Assembly: GCA_947387575.1 (NCBI GenBank)
Contig: CANDOC010000001.1
Location: 62,001 to 126,000, forward strand
Direction of reading: 5' to 3'
Source of the DNA: Spongorhabdus nitratireducens
Lineage (GTDB): Bacteria; Pseudomonadota; Gammaproteobacteria; Pseudomonadales; Endozoicomonadaceae
DNA length: 64,000 nt
Below the pieces are notes generated by a model. The model was not told where the DNA came from. It worked only from the letters and a program-made list of their open reading frames with translations, and did not search any database. This document shows, piece after piece, positions 10,011-20,942 of this stretch (position 1 is its first letter; the number at the start of each line of letters is the position of its first letter). Position numbers and translations under genes: made by a program.

Positions 10011-10081
10011 GCCAAACAAGCAACACACAAGCGATGCAACAAAACAGCATTGCGAAGAGATTGCCCCGATAAGGAACCGTA

Positions 10082-11287
10082 ATGGCTACAGAGATTAAAG
10101 CACCGGTCTTCCCTGAATCCGTCGCCGACGGCACCATTGCCACCTGGCACAAGCAGCCGGGCGAAGCCTGCAGTCGTGATGAACTGCTGGTTGATATTGA
10201 AACTGACAAGGTCGTACTGGAAGTTGTTGCTCCGGCTGATGGTGTGCTGAAAGAAGTCCTGAAGGGCGAAGGCGATACCATCGAAAGCCAGGAAGTGATT
10301 GCTCTGTTTGAAGCCGGCGCTGTAGCCCAGCCGGCTGCTGACAAGCCGGCTGAAGCGGCTGCTCCGGCCGCTGCTGCCGATGCTGAAGAAGCCATTCTGA
10401 GCCCGGCTGCACGTCGTGTGGTTGATGAGAACAAGCTGGATGTCAGCCTGATCAAGGGCACCGGCAAGGGCGGTCGCATCACCAAGGAAGACGCACTGGC
10501 TGCGGCGGCTGCCGGCCAACAGCCTGCTGCTGCACCGGCGCCTGCTGCTGCACCGGCTGCTGCCGAGCCTGTGACTGTCAGCGGTGAGCGCACCGAGAAG
10601 CGGGTTCCGATGACCCGTCTGCGCAAGCGTGTTGCCCAGCGTCTGGTAGAAGCCCAGCAGAATGCTGCGATGCTGACTACCTTCAACGAAGTCAACATGA
10701 AGCCGGTAATGGAGCTGCGTGCCCGTTACAAGGATCAGTTCGAGAAGAAGCATGGTTCCCGTCTGGGCTTCATGTCCTTCTTCGTCAAGGCTTGTGTTGA
10801 AGCGCTGCGTCGCCAGCCTGCCGTCAATGCTTCCATTGATGGCGACGACATTGTTTATCACGGCTACCAGGATATCGGTGTTGCCGTATCATCTGACCGT
10901 GGTCTGGTCGTTCCGGTACTGCGTGACGCTGAATTCATGGGGCTGGCAGAAATCGAGTCCACCATCCGTGAGTACGGTCTGAAGGCGCGTGACGGCAAGC
11001 TGTCCATCGAAGAGATGACCGGTGGTACCTTCACTATCTCCAACGGCGGGGTATTTGGTTCCCTGCTGTCAACGCCGATTCTGAATCCGCCCCAGTCTGC
11101 AATTCTGGGCATGCACAAGATTCAGGAACGCCCGATGGCTGTTGACGGCAAGGTTGAAATCCTGCCGATGATGTATCTGGCACTTTCTTACGATCACCGT
11201 CTGCTGGATGGTAAGGAAGCGGTAACGTTCCTGGTAACTATCAAGGAACTGCTGGAAGATCCGGCCCGTATTCTGCTGGATATCTGA
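10082..11287 (+). CDS. sucB: Dihydrolipoyl succinyltransferase (E2 of 2-oxoglutarate dehydrogenase)
   Basis: Core subunit of the complex (401 residues). It has three parts. First, an N-terminal lipoyl domain with the modified Lys in [12 protein letters not shown] near residue 43. Second, an E1/E3-binding domain ([17 protein letters not shown], then [14 protein letters not shown]) flanked by Ala/Pro linkers. Third, the C-terminal catalytic domain with [13 protein letters not shown], holding the active-site His and Asp. It lies 149 bp after sucA across a strong hairpin; lpd follows after 300 bp. Confidence 0.97.
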   Translation: MATEIKAPVFPESVADGTIATWHKQPGEACSRDELLVDIETDKVVLEVVAPADGVLKEVLKGEGDTIESQEVIALFEAGAVAQPAADKPAEAAAPAAAADAEEAILSPAARRVVDENKLDVSLIKGTGKGGRITKEDALAAAAAGQQPAAAPAPAAAPAAAEPVTVSGERTEKRVPMTRLRKRVAQRLVEAQQNAAMLTTFNEVNMKPVMELRARYKDQFEKKHGSRLGFMSFFVKACVEALRRQPAVNASIDGDDIVYHGYQDIGVAVSSDRGLVVPVLRDAEFMGLAEIESTIREYGLKARDGKLSIEEMTGGTFTISNGGVFGSLLSTPILNPPQSAILGMHKIQERPMAVDGKVEILPMMYLALSYDHRLLDGKEAVTFLVTIKELLEDPARILLDI

Positions 11288-11295
11288 TCGAGTGT

Positions 11296-11325
11296 TGCCA
11301 TCGGTGGAACCATTAACCGGTGGCA
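11296..11325 (+). other. sucB-lpd intercistronic hairpin
   Basis: TGCCATCGGT / ACCGGTGGCA forms a 10-bp stem (one G-T pair) with a 10-base loop, starting eight bases after the sucB stop. The sequence after it is only loosely T-rich, so at best it is a weak terminator. Confidence 0.55.
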
Positions 11326-11353
11326 GGCTCTTACTCTTTATCTATAAAGCCAT

Positions 11354-11422
11354 TTGATAGCTCAAGGGCTGCTTGATAGTTAAAGAGTCGTTTGCTAGCT
11401 AATCAATAGCTGATTGATAGCT
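11354..11422 (+). repeat. Five short phased repeats, consensus TTGATAGCT
   Basis: Copies start at 11354 (TTGATAGCT), 11373 (TTGATAGTT), 11392 (TTGCTAGCT), 11403 (TCAATAGCT) and 11414 (TTGATAGCT), spaced 19, 19, 11 and 11 bases. They lie in the 300-bp gap between sucB and lpd. The regular spacing could mean a protein-binding array or simple sequence expansion; I know of no named motif. The rest of the gap holds no gene. Confidence 0.55.
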
Positions 11423-11551
11423 GAACAGCCGGCTGTAAACAGCTGGTTGGTTGAACCGGGCAGGGCTTCAGGCATAATGCCGGCCTTATCCGAATAGTTT
11501 TATAGACAGTTAATTAAATGACGGCAGGTAGTCGCATATCTCCCCCTGTAG

Positions 11552-13039
<1,488 letters not shown>

Positions 13040-13094
13040 GCTGCTACAGCGATAAAAGAACAATACAGGAACATCAAGGGCAAGGATGCCTGGA

Positions 13095-13126
13095 GAGTCT
13101 GCCGGATGGAAACGTCCGGCAGACTC
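13095..13126 (+). other. lpd-sucC intercistronic hairpin without U-tract
   Basis: A perfect 12-bp stem (GAGTCTGCCGGA / TCCGGCAGACTC) with an 8-base loop lies 55 bp after the lpd stop and has no T-run after it. It is the third such hairpin in this operon. Confidence 0.65.
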
Positions 13127-13195
13127 CGATCAAGGTGGCAGGGTAATACTTCTAACAAGCACTGCCGTATAACTATGACGTAATGGAAGCAAAAC

Positions 13196-14365
13196 ATGAA
13201 TTTGCATGAATACCAGGCGAAGCAACTGTTTGCTGAGTACGGGCTCCCTGTATCCCAGGGATTTGCTGTCGATACTCCGGAAGCAGCAGCCGAAGCAACT
13301 GACAAGATCGGGGGAGACCGCTGGGTCGTCAAGGCACAGGTTCACGCCGGTGGCCGTGGCAAGGCCGGTGGTGTAAAGCTGGTCAGCAGCCGTGACGAAG
13401 CAGCAGCTTTCGCTGAGCAGTGGCTGGGCAAGAACCTGGTAACCTATCAGACTGACGAAAAAGGTCAGCCTGTCAGCAAGATTCTGGTTGAAAACTGCAC
13501 TGATATTGACCAGGAACTGTACCTGGGTGCGGTTCTGGACCGTGGTACCCGTCGTGTTGTTTTCATGGCATCTACCGAAGGTGGCGTGGAAATCGAGAAG
13601 GTTGCTGAAGAAACTCCTGAAAAAATTCTGAAAGCCGCTATCGATCCGCTGGTAGGCCCGCAGCCTTACCAGGCGCGTGAAATGGCTTTCAAGCTGGGCC
13701 TGAACCCGGCTCAGATCAAGCAGTTCACCAAGATCTTCATGGGTCTGGCCAAGCTGTTCCAGGAAAACGACCTGGCACTGCTGGAAGTGAACCCGCTGGT
13801 TATCACCGACGAAGGTGATCTGCACTGTCTCGACGCCAAGATCAACATCGACAGCAATGCCCTGTACCGTCAGTCCAAGCTGAAGGCGATGCACGATCCG
13901 AGTCAGGAAGATGCCCGTGAAGCTCACGCTGCCCAGTGGGAACTGAACTACGTTGCCCTGGACGGTTCCATCGGCTGCATGGTAAACGGTGCCGGTCTGG
14001 CCATGGGTACCATGGACATCATCAAGCTGCACGGCGGCGAGCCGGCCAACTTCCTCGACGTAGGTGGTGGTGCGACCAAAGAGCGTGTCAGCGAAGCGTT
14101 CAAGATCATCCTGTCTGACGACAGCGTTAAAGCCGTACTGGTTAACATCTTCGGCGGTATCGTACGTTGTGACCTGATTGCCGAAGGTATCATCGGTGCA
14201 GTCAAGGAAGTCGGCGTTGAAGTACCGGTTGTCGTACGTCTGGAAGGCAACAATGCCGAGCTGGGCGCCAAGACACTGGCAGAAAGTGGACTGGATATTA
14301 TCGCTGCCAGCAGCCTGACGGAAGCGGCGCAGCAGGTTGTTAAAGCTGCGGAGGGGCAGGCATGA
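13196..14365 (+). CDS. sucC: Succinyl-CoA synthetase, beta subunit (ADP-forming type)
   Basis: Makes ATP or GTP from succinyl-CoA together with SucD. The 389 residues begin with the family signature [18 protein letters not shown]. An ATP-grasp domain follows ([19 protein letters not shown]), then the CoA-ligase domain with [14 protein letters not shown] and [17 protein letters not shown]. The stop overlaps the sucD ATG by 4 bp, so the two subunits are probably translationally coupled. Confidence 0.97.
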   Translation: MNLHEYQAKQLFAEYGLPVSQGFAVDTPEAAAEATDKIGGDRWVVKAQVHAGGRGKAGGVKLVSSRDEAAAFAEQWLGKNLVTYQTDEKGQPVSKILVENCTDIDQELYLGAVLDRGTRRVVFMASTEGGVEIEKVAEETPEKILKAAIDPLVGPQPYQAREMAFKLGLNPAQIKQFTKIFMGLAKLFQENDLALLEVNPLVITDEGDLHCLDAKINIDSNALYRQSKLKAMHDPSQEDAREAHAAQWELNYVALDGSIGCMVNGAGLAMGTMDIIKLHGGEPANFLDVGGGATKERVSEAFKIILSDDSVKAVLVNIFGGIVRCDLIAEGIIGAVKEVGVEVPVVVRLEGNNAELGAKTLAESGLDIIAASSLTEAAQQVVKAAEGQA

Positions 14366-15237
14366 GCATTCTGATCGACAAGAACACCAAGGTTATTTGC
14401 CAGGGCTTCACCGGTTCCCAGGGTACCTTCCACTCCGAACAGGCAATTGCCTACGGCACCAACATGGTTGGTGGTGTAACTCCGGGCAAGGGTGGTCAGG
14501 AGCATCTGGGTCTGCCAGTCTTCAATACCGTTGCTGAAGCGGTAGCCGAGACAGGTGCTGAAGCGTCTGTTATCTACGTTCCGGCTCCGTTCTGCAAGGA
14601 CTCCATTCTGGAAGCGGCTAACGCCGGCATCAAGCTGGTTGTCTGCATCACTGAAGGCATTCCGACTCTGGACATGCTGGAAGCCAAGATCAAATGTGAC
14701 GAGCTGGGCGTACGCCTGATCGGTCCTAACTGCCCGGGCGTTATTACTCCGGGTGAGTGCAAGATCGGCATCATGCCGGGTCACATCCACCTGCCGGGCA
14801 AGGTAGGTATCGTTTCCCGTTCCGGTACCCTGACTTACGAAGCTGTTAAGCAGACCACTGATTTCGGTTTCGGTCAGTCTACCTGTGTCGGTATCGGTGG
14901 TGACCCGATTCCGGGTTCCAGCTTCATCGATATCCTGAAGCTGTTCGAAGCTGACGAAAAGACTGAAGCGATCGTAATGATCGGTGAAATTGGCGGTAAC
15001 GCTGAAGAAGACGCTGCTGCGTTCATCAAGGAACACGTAACCAAGCCGGTTGTTTCCTACATTGCCGGTGTTACTGCACCTCCGGGTAAGCGTATGGGCC
15101 ACGCCGGTGCGATCATCGCCGGTGGTAAAGGTACTGCAGACGAGAAGTTTGCTGCACTGGAAGATGCCGGCGTGAAGACTGTTCGCAGTCTGGCTGAAAT
15201 CGGCAGTGCTCTGGCTGAGGTTACCGGCTGGAAATAA
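14362..15237 (+). CDS. sucD: Succinyl-CoA synthetase, alpha subunit
   Basis: Binds CoA and carries the phosphorylated His intermediate. The 291 residues include the CoA-binding [19 protein letters not shown] near the N-terminus, [20 protein letters not shown], and the phospho-His motif [14 protein letters not shown] at about 247. Last gene of the suc operon, ending 26 bp before a strong terminator. Confidence 0.98.
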   Translation: MSILIDKNTKVICQGFTGSQGTFHSEQAIAYGTNMVGGVTPGKGGQEHLGLPVFNTVAEAVAETGAEASVIYVPAPFCKDSILEAANAGIKLVVCITEGIPTLDMLEAKIKCDELGVRLIGPNCPGVITPGECKIGIMPGHIHLPGKVGIVSRSGTLTYEAVKQTTDFGFGQSTCVGIGGDPIPGSSFIDILKLFEADEKTEAIVMIGEIGGNAEEDAAAFIKEHVTKPVVSYIAGVTAPPGKRMGHAGAIIAGGKGTADEKFAALEDAGVKTVRSLAEIGSALAEVTGWK

Positions 15238-15263
15238 TTGCCGTTAAATTCAGCTTATGCCTG

Positions 15264-15296
15264 AAAAAATGCCCGCATTGATTGCGGGCATTTTTT
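15264..15296 (+). terminator. Rho-independent terminator of the suc operon
   Basis: A perfect 13-bp stem (AAAAAATGCCCGC / GCGGGCATTTTTT) with a 7-base loop and a T6 end. The symmetric A/T flanks let it also terminate the convergent minus-strand gene. Confidence 0.93.
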
Positions 15297-15360
15297 ATTC
15301 GGTCCGGAGATTATGAATCTGATGATCCGATGTCTGCTCTTGATCACATCACACGCTATA

Positions 15361-16530
15361 TTACCTGTCCTCCAGTAGCCATGAATGGAGATCCGGCATC
15401 GGAGTCAAGTGGCGGGCTTGCAGTAAGTGATGCAACCAGATTTGCACGGCAATATGCATGTAAGGAGTGTTAGATTGCTCTGCCAATCCCGCTGACGCTT
15501 GTTTTAAAATAGTGTATTCGCCCTCCTCACAGAACCCTTCGTCGACGTTGTCTTCGGCAGGTTCAGCTTCCATCGCAGCTGGTTTGTCACTGCTGTAATA
15601 AGATAAAATACACCTCAGAATTCGTTTGTAAGATATTGAGATAAGCTTGTCAGCCTCTCGCAGGTTTGCTTCCGGCAGGTAAGGTATGACTGATAGCTCC
15701 AGTTCTTTCATAAAATCCCATATAACCATAGAGCCGAATGTTGCAGGCTGTTTTTTTGCAGTAAGAAAGCGGCCTATATTTGAACAGCAGTCTTGAGGTG
15801 GGCTCCATATCAAATGGTATTCAGATAATATGGCATCTAGGCTCATGAGGCTGGTAGCTCTAAAGGTCTCCAGTTCGACTTCGGTGCTTTCGTCAGAATC
15901 CAGCCATGCCTGAATACTGAACTTGTTAGACTGGTTATTCTCAATCAGCTCATATTCGAGCCATGCTCTGGCAAGTTCGCTCACAGGCATACCGTACGCA
16001 TGAATAACGGAATTGAATGCAATACGGGCAATAATATTCAGCCATGGACCGTTATCATATTCTTCAAGTGCCATTTCAATAGAATGATGGGTGTTACCAG
16101 ATTTGCTGAAAGCGCAACCAACCATCTTTTTCAGATTCCAAAGCCATTGACTGGGACATGATGCAGGCATAGTTTCGCTTCTGACCTGATTCCACTTTAT
16201 TCCTTGATCCTCACACCTCTGCTTGAGCTCTTTTCTGGCTTGTGGTTTGGTTTTTCGTTCGGTAGAAGAGGTCTCTCTAATTAAATCGCTCTGCTTGCAT
16301 GCACTAATCTCTGAGGTGGAGAGTGCTTTTGGTAAACCGCTTTCTGGTGGGCGTAGCCGTTTTGCTTTTCTTGTAGAGGCAGGTTGTGAATAGAATGGTT
16401 TACATGATTGCTTGCCGTGAGAAAGCCTAGAAGTATAGGCTCTTGATGGGTATTTAGCGGCAGGAGAATAGGTGGGCAGAAATAGAATAAGAAAAGGTAA
16501 TACGTAGCACACCAGCCTCCGATATTTCAT
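15361..16530 (-). CDS. Secreted protein of unknown function
   Basis: A 389-residue protein I do not recognise. The N-terminus (MKYRRLVCYVLPFLILFLPTYSPAA) looks like a Sec signal peptide cleaved after an Ala. Residues about 30-105 are basic and low-complexity (many K, R, S, P). The rest is probably helical, with several Trp and scattered Cys. No catalytic motif stands out. It is alone between the convergent suc operon and mnmC, and its base composition is more A+T-rich than its neighbours. This fits an accessory, possibly lineage-specific gene; an exported effector is possible but unproven. Confidence 0.7.
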   Translation of the reverse strand: MKYRRLVCYVLPFLILFLPTYSPAAKYPSRAYTSRLSHGKQSCKPFYSQPASTRKAKRLRPPESGLPKALSTSEISACKQSDLIRETSSTERKTKPQARKELKQRCEDQGIKWNQVRSETMPASCPSQWLWNLKKMVGCAFSKSGNTHHSIEMALEEYDNGPWLNIIARIAFNSVIHAYGMPVSELARAWLEYELIENNQSNKFSIQAWLDSDESTEVELETFRATSLMSLDAILSEYHLIWSPPQDCCSNIGRFLTAKKQPATFGSMVIWDFMKELELSVIPYLPEANLREADKLISISYKRILRCILSYYSSDKPAAMEAEPAEDNVDEGFCEEGEYTILKQASAGLAEQSNTPYMHIAVQIWLHHLLQARHLTPMPDLHSWLLEDR

Positions 16531-16601
16531 TGAGCCACCCCGGCAATTTTTTGATTAATGAGTCATATTTATAGCTTCTTTATTTTGCTTTCCTCTTGGT
16601 C

Positions 16602-16647
16602 AAAACTCCGGATAAGTTCATGAGATGTCGGCTATCCGGAGTTTTTT
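16602..16647 (-). terminator. Probable terminator downstream of mnmC
   Basis: AAAACTCCGGATA / TATCCGGAGTTTT pairs over 13 bp with an 18-base loop, 21 bp past the mnmC stop. The T-run is longer on the plus strand (six) than on the minus strand (four), so strength in the mnmC direction is uncertain. Confidence 0.6.
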
Positions 16648-16668
16648 CAGATTTTGATAGTTCTGGAA

Positions 16669-18642
16669 TTAACGGTTGCGGATCATTGCTCGAGACTGAA
16701 ATCGGGTCGGGTGTAATTGAGATACTATATCGGATGAAAGGGGTAAGGCTTCACCACTGATCATCGCTGCAAGCAAGTCTCCGCTCAGCAGGCAGGTAAT
16801 CAGACCGCGGGAACCATGGCCGCTGTTGATATAAAGACCTTCGTGATAGTTCGGCTGCTGACGGAATGGAAAGCGGGCATTTTTCCTCAACATCGCAAAG
16901 TCGACTTCAAACTGTGCATAGTCTGCAACCGGCCCGACCAGAGGAAGGTAATCAGGTGTTGTGCAGCGGAATCCAACCCGGCCACTGTTTATTTTCTCCG
17001 GTCGGGCATCCAGAGCCTCAAACAGGGAAGGTGAAAGCCGTTCAAGTTGGTTCAGGTTTTCCTGATGATCTTCTGCACGAATATCCGGGGTTTCTTCCCT
17101 GAAATTAAAGGTCGCACCAAAGGTATGCTGGTTACGGCTTTCGGGGGCTGCATAACTGTCACCGCACAACACAGTTTTGAGTTTTTGGCTTTCAGTCGTT
17201 GCCGGCAGGGTGCTGACCTGTCCCCTGATAGGCTTCAACGGCAGATGTGCGAGCTGTGAGAACTGGCATGCTTTATCTGCACTGGCAACAACCACAACAG
17301 GCGCTTTTATCTTGCCTTGGGTCGTTGCAAGCAACCATTCATTCTCTTTCCGTTCCAGGCTGTTAACCGTGCAGTCAGTAATCACAGTGATGTTGTTATG
17401 GTTCGCCAGAGCATTACAGACCGCCGGCGGATGTACCCAGCCGCCGCCAGGGAACCAGAGTCCGGGTTTATCCAGGGATATGCCTGCCAGTTCACTGAGC
17501 TCATCGGAGCTCATGGCTTGCAGCAGTTCTGAAGGAAAACCGGCCTCAGCCAGACGCTGTTGCTTTTGCTGAGCTTTATCAGATGACGCCAGCTGAATCA
17601 CACCGCATAAGCTGAAGCGTTCCGGCTTGTCAGCCAGTAACTGGCTGACCCGGTGTATGGCATGTTGATAGCCTGCTTCGCAAAAGCGGCTGAGTACGGT
17701 GTTGTCATGAGACAGGCGCACATAAAGCATCCCCTGGGGATTACCGGAAGCGCCGGCAGCAAGTTGTGGTTTTTGTTCCAGCAAGGTTACCTGCCAGCCT
17801 CTTTCGGCCAGAGCACGGGCTGATGCTGTACCGGATAATCCGCCACCAATAACAATGGCTTTTTTCTCTGAGGTGTCTGCAGCTTTGGGTCGCAACCAGA
17901 TTGGAATAGAGGTTTCTGTTGTTTCTGAGGCGGGTGTTTCCAGCACACCGCAAATCATATCCCGCTTATGCCCGAAACCGGGTACTTTCTGGACGATAAA
18001 ACCGGCTTCTGCCAGTCCTTCGCGAACAGCACGTGCAGCGGTAAAAGTGGAATATGTCGTTGCCTTATGACTCAGGGCTCTCATTTGCTGGTAGAGTTCC
18101 GGTTGCCACATTCCGGGGTTTTTGGCGGGAGCAAAGCCATCCAGAAACCAGGCATCAACCGTTGCATTCAGCTGGGGCAGGGTTTCCTGCATATCGCCCA
18201 GCAGCAGAGTCAGCCTGATGCGGCCCTGATCAAATGACAGCGTGTGAAAGCCGGTTTTGCTGACCGGAATAGCAGCAGTCAGCTGTTTGCTGAGCGATTC
18301 CAGTTCGGGCCATAGTTGCAGTGCCTTTTGCAGCTCAGGCTGTGTCAGCGGGTATTTTTCTGTAGAGATAAAATGAAGTCGGGCTGATGCAGGTGCATGT
18401 TGAATAAAGCTTTGCCAGCTACAAAGAAAGTTCAGCCCGGTACCGAATCCGGTTTCGACAATGGTAAAGCACTGATCCGGTTCGAGCCGGATAAAACGTT
18501 CCGGCAGACCGTTGTGTTTCAGGAAGACATGGCGGCTTTCTTCAAGGCCGTCATCAATGGAAAAATAAACATCATCAAAACGAGTGGAAACAGGTTGACC
18601 ACTGCTTCTCCATTCAATTCCGGCGGATTCAATCTGAGGCAT
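16669..18642 (-). CDS. mnmC: Bifunctional tRNA wobble-uridine modification protein MnmC
   Basis: Completes mnm5(s2)U at the wobble base of certain tRNAs. The N-terminal half (about 1-240) is the SAM-dependent methyltransferase, with FTIVETGFGTGLNFLCSWQ and WFLDGFAPAKNPGMW. The C-terminal half (from about 262) is the FAD oxidase that removes the carboxymethyl group, with IVIGGGLSGTASARALAERG and the late GHGSRGLITCLLSG. The full 657 residues are present with no break. It stands alone, divergent from the VTT-family gene. Confidence 0.95.
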   Translation of the reverse strand: MPQIESAGIEWRSSGQPVSTRFDDVYFSIDDGLEESRHVFLKHNGLPERFIRLEPDQCFTIVETGFGTGLNFLCSWQSFIQHAPASARLHFISTEKYPLTQPELQKALQLWPELESLSKQLTAAIPVSKTGFHTLSFDQGRIRLTLLLGDMQETLPQLNATVDAWFLDGFAPAKNPGMWQPELYQQMRALSHKATTYSTFTAARAVREGLAEAGFIVQKVPGFGHKRDMICGVLETPASETTETSIPIWLRPKAADTSEKKAIVIGGGLSGTASARALAERGWQVTLLEQKPQLAAGASGNPQGMLYVRLSHDNTVLSRFCEAGYQHAIHRVSQLLADKPERFSLCGVIQLASSDKAQQKQQRLAEAGFPSELLQAMSSDELSELAGISLDKPGLWFPGGGWVHPPAVCNALANHNNITVITDCTVNSLERKENEWLLATTQGKIKAPVVVVASADKACQFSQLAHLPLKPIRGQVSTLPATTESQKLKTVLCGDSYAAPESRNQHTFGATFNFREETPDIRAEDHQENLNQLERLSPSLFEALDARPEKINSGRVGFRCTTPDYLPLVGPVADYAQFEVDFAMLRKNARFPFRQQPNYHEGLYINSGHGSRGLITCLLSGDLLAAMISGEALPLSSDIVSQLHPTRFQSRAMIRNR

Positions 18643-18750
18643 GCTTACTTCATTTTATGCTGAGGATAAATACCAATAAGTCCCATTATTGGCATTCGTA
18701 TTAGGCTGTATTATGGCGCATGGAACGACAATGATAAAAGATGTGGAACG

Positions 18751-19458
18751 GTGTCTCTGAAATTATTTCTTTATCGCAATCGCAGAATGTTATCCAGTGC
18801 CGGGCTGGTGAGTCTGATGCCGCTGATTTTCAGTTCACTGGCTACGGTATTGCTGATCAGTGAGCAGAGCTGGTTTGAATCGCTGGATGTCCTGCAATGG
18901 ACACTGCTGTTTGCCCTGACCAGCCTGACTATGGCTCTGGCCATTACCCCTACAACATTTATTGCGCTGGCAAGTGGTTACTTTCTGGGATGGGCTGCTG
19001 CTCCCGGAATGATAGTGGCCTATCTGACGGCCTCAATGATCGGGTTCGGTCTGGGGCTCAGGCTGGATGGTGGTCGATTATTGCAGGGTATGGGTGATCA
19101 CAGCCGTTTTCGGCAGCTGGTGGATGAGATGCAGACACGGGAGTTTGCCATGATGATTCTGGTAAGAATTTCCCCAGTGTTGCCATTTTCCCTGATTAAC
19201 CTGTTACTGCCGGCAACCGGTATTCGTTTTCGAACTTTTGTTGTAGCCGGTTTTATCGGCATGCTACCGCGCACCCTGTTCTCAATCTGGGCCGGGCAAC
19301 AGGCCTACAGTCTGGTCACTTTACTGCAGCAACCAGGAGAGCAAGTTGAAGCGACTTTGCTGTTAGTGGTAACAGGTGTAGTGTCGGTTGGTGGATTATT
19401 ATGGATAGTCCAGCGAGCCTGGGTGAACAGTTTACAAAAGCAATCCGGCAGCTATTGA
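18751..19458 (+). CDS. TVP38/TMEM64 (VTT/DedA-like) membrane protein
   Basis: A 235-residue integral inner-membrane protein with about five or six hydrophobic segments. The central part fits the VTT domain: ITPTTFIALASGYFLGW, then VRISPVLPFSLINLLLPATGI, then FVVAGFIGMLPRTLFSIWAG. Members of this superfamily are linked to lipid scrambling or transport and membrane homeostasis; the substrate here is unknown. The start is a GTG; an ATG at 18787 is a possible alternative. It precedes the aldehyde dehydrogenase gene by 50 bp and may be co-transcribed. Confidence 0.85.
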   Translation: MSLKLFLYRNRRMLSSAGLVSLMPLIFSSLATVLLISEQSWFESLDVLQWTLLFALTSLTMALAITPTTFIALASGYFLGWAAAPGMIVAYLTASMIGFGLGLRLDGGRLLQGMGDHSRFRQLVDEMQTREFAMMILVRISPVLPFSLINLLLPATGIRFRTFVVAGFIGMLPRTLFSIWAGQQAYSLVTLLQQPGEQVEATLLLVVTGVVSVGGLLWIVQRAWVNSLQKQSGSY

Positions 19459-19508
19459 GTAACCGCTACACTGGATGAGAGGTATCTCTTGCTGGTAGTG
19501 AGACATCG

Positions 19509-20936
19509 ATGACTGTTTTAACGGTACGCAATCCTGTAACGGGAGAGCATGATTTTGAATTTCAGTCGACTCCACCTGATGCTGTTGCGGCTATGGCAAG
19601 TGATTTGCGCCAGCATCAGCCTGCCTGGCAGGCGTTGGGACTTGAGCAGCGGATAGTACTTCTGCAACGGTTCGCGTCAGAGATTAGCGCAAACCAGGAA
19701 GCGATACTGACTGCTCTCAGCACCGATACCGGTCGGGTGATGCTGTCTCGACTGGAAATCAATATGCTCGATGACATTATTGAACGGGCAGCTGGTTTTG
19801 CCCGTTCACTGATGCAGGATGAGCAGGAACAGTGCTGTTCGGTACCAGACATTCAGACCAATGCACATTATGTGCCGCATGCCGTATCAGGTGTTATTTC
19901 CCCCTGGAACTTCCCTTTTCTGCTGGCCATGATGGAGTCTGTACCTGCATTGCTGGCAGGTAGTTCTGTGCTCTACAAGCCCAGTGAGATTACTCCGAGG
20001 CATGTCACACCGTTGCGGGCATGTTTTGCAAGGGTGCCCGCCCTGTCGAATGTTGTGGCATTCGCATTGGGGGGAGCCGAGGTCGGTGAGGCAGTCATCA
20101 ATCATGTTGATGCGATTTGCTTTACCGGCAGTGCGAAAAACGGTCAAAAAGTAGCTGAAACCGCAGCCGGTAATTTTATTCCTGCCTTTCTGGAACTGGG
20201 TGGTAAGGATCCGGCTCTAGTGCTGGCTTCAGCTGATCTTGAGCGAACGGCGCAAATACTGTTGCGCAGTTCTGTGGTGGCAACAGGGCAGGCCTGTCAG
20301 TCAGTAGAACGTATCTATGTTGCACGTTCATTGCACGATGATCTGGTTAACCGGCTGGTAGAGCTGGCGGCAGAAGTATCCCTGACGGTAGATACTGAAC
20401 TGGGACACCTTGGGCCACTGATTGATGATCGACAGCTGACTGTTATTCAGTCTCATGTGGACGATGCGCTTGCCAAAGGGGCTGAGCTTCATTGTGGCGG
20501 CAAGGCCATATTCAAGGGGGGAATCTGGTATCCACCTACGATTCTAAGTGAAGTTACTCATGATATGAGTGTGATGGTGGATGAAACCTTTGGTCCGGTA
20601 TTGCCGGTTATGTCATTCGATTCGTCCGATGAAGCGGTTCAGCTGGCCAATGACTCTTGCTATGGCCTGAGTGCCAGCGTCTTTGCAGGAAGCCGGGCAG
20701 AAGGTCAGGAGATTGCCCGGCAGCTCAAGGCAGGGATAGTCAGTGTAAATGAAGCCTCACTATCGAGCAGGGTACAAGGGTTTGAGGCAGATGCTTTTAA
20801 AAGATCCGGAATGGGGCGGTCCAGCTTTGGAATTTCAGGTGTCCGGCGGTTTTATCAGCGTCAGCTGATACTGACCGACCAGACGGCTGAACCCGCCACA
20901 ATTCATCACTTTATCGAGCAGACAAGGCAAGATTGA
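19509..20936 (+). CDS. NAD(P)-dependent aldehyde dehydrogenase family protein
   Basis: Oxidises an aldehyde to the acid; the substrate cannot be told from sequence. The 475 residues show the cofactor-binding PWNFPFLLAMMESVPALLAG, CFTGSAKNGQKVAETAA, the general-base Glu in FLELGGKDPAL, the nucleophile Cys in ATGQACQSVERIYV, and the late ETFGPVLPVMSF. All catalytic residues are intact. It ends 6 bp before the convergent dusC stop. Confidence 0.93.
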   Translation: MTVLTVRNPVTGEHDFEFQSTPPDAVAAMASDLRQHQPAWQALGLEQRIVLLQRFASEISANQEAILTALSTDTGRVMLSRLEINMLDDIIERAAGFARSLMQDEQEQCCSVPDIQTNAHYVPHAVSGVISPWNFPFLLAMMESVPALLAGSSVLYKPSEITPRHVTPLRACFARVPALSNVVAFALGGAEVGEAVINHVDAICFTGSAKNGQKVAETAAGNFIPAFLELGGKDPALVLASADLERTAQILLRSSVVATGQACQSVERIYVARSLHDDLVNRLVELAAEVSLTVDTELGHLGPLIDDRQLTVIQSHVDDALAKGAELHCGGKAIFKGGIWYPPTILSEVTHDMSVMVDETFGPVLPVMSFDSSDEAVQLANDSCYGLSASVFAGSRAEGQEIARQLKAGIVSVNEASLSSRVQGFEADAFKRSGMGRSSFGISGVRRFYQRQLILTDQTAEPATIHHFIEQTRQD

Positions 20937-20942
20937 AAGTTA

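Noticed and set aside
11354-11422. CRISPR-like array
   Set aside because: Repeat units are only nine bases with 2-10 base spacers; no leader or cas genes.
13095-13126. Intrinsic terminator between lpd and sucC
   Set aside because: The stem is strong, but no T-run follows on the coding strand.
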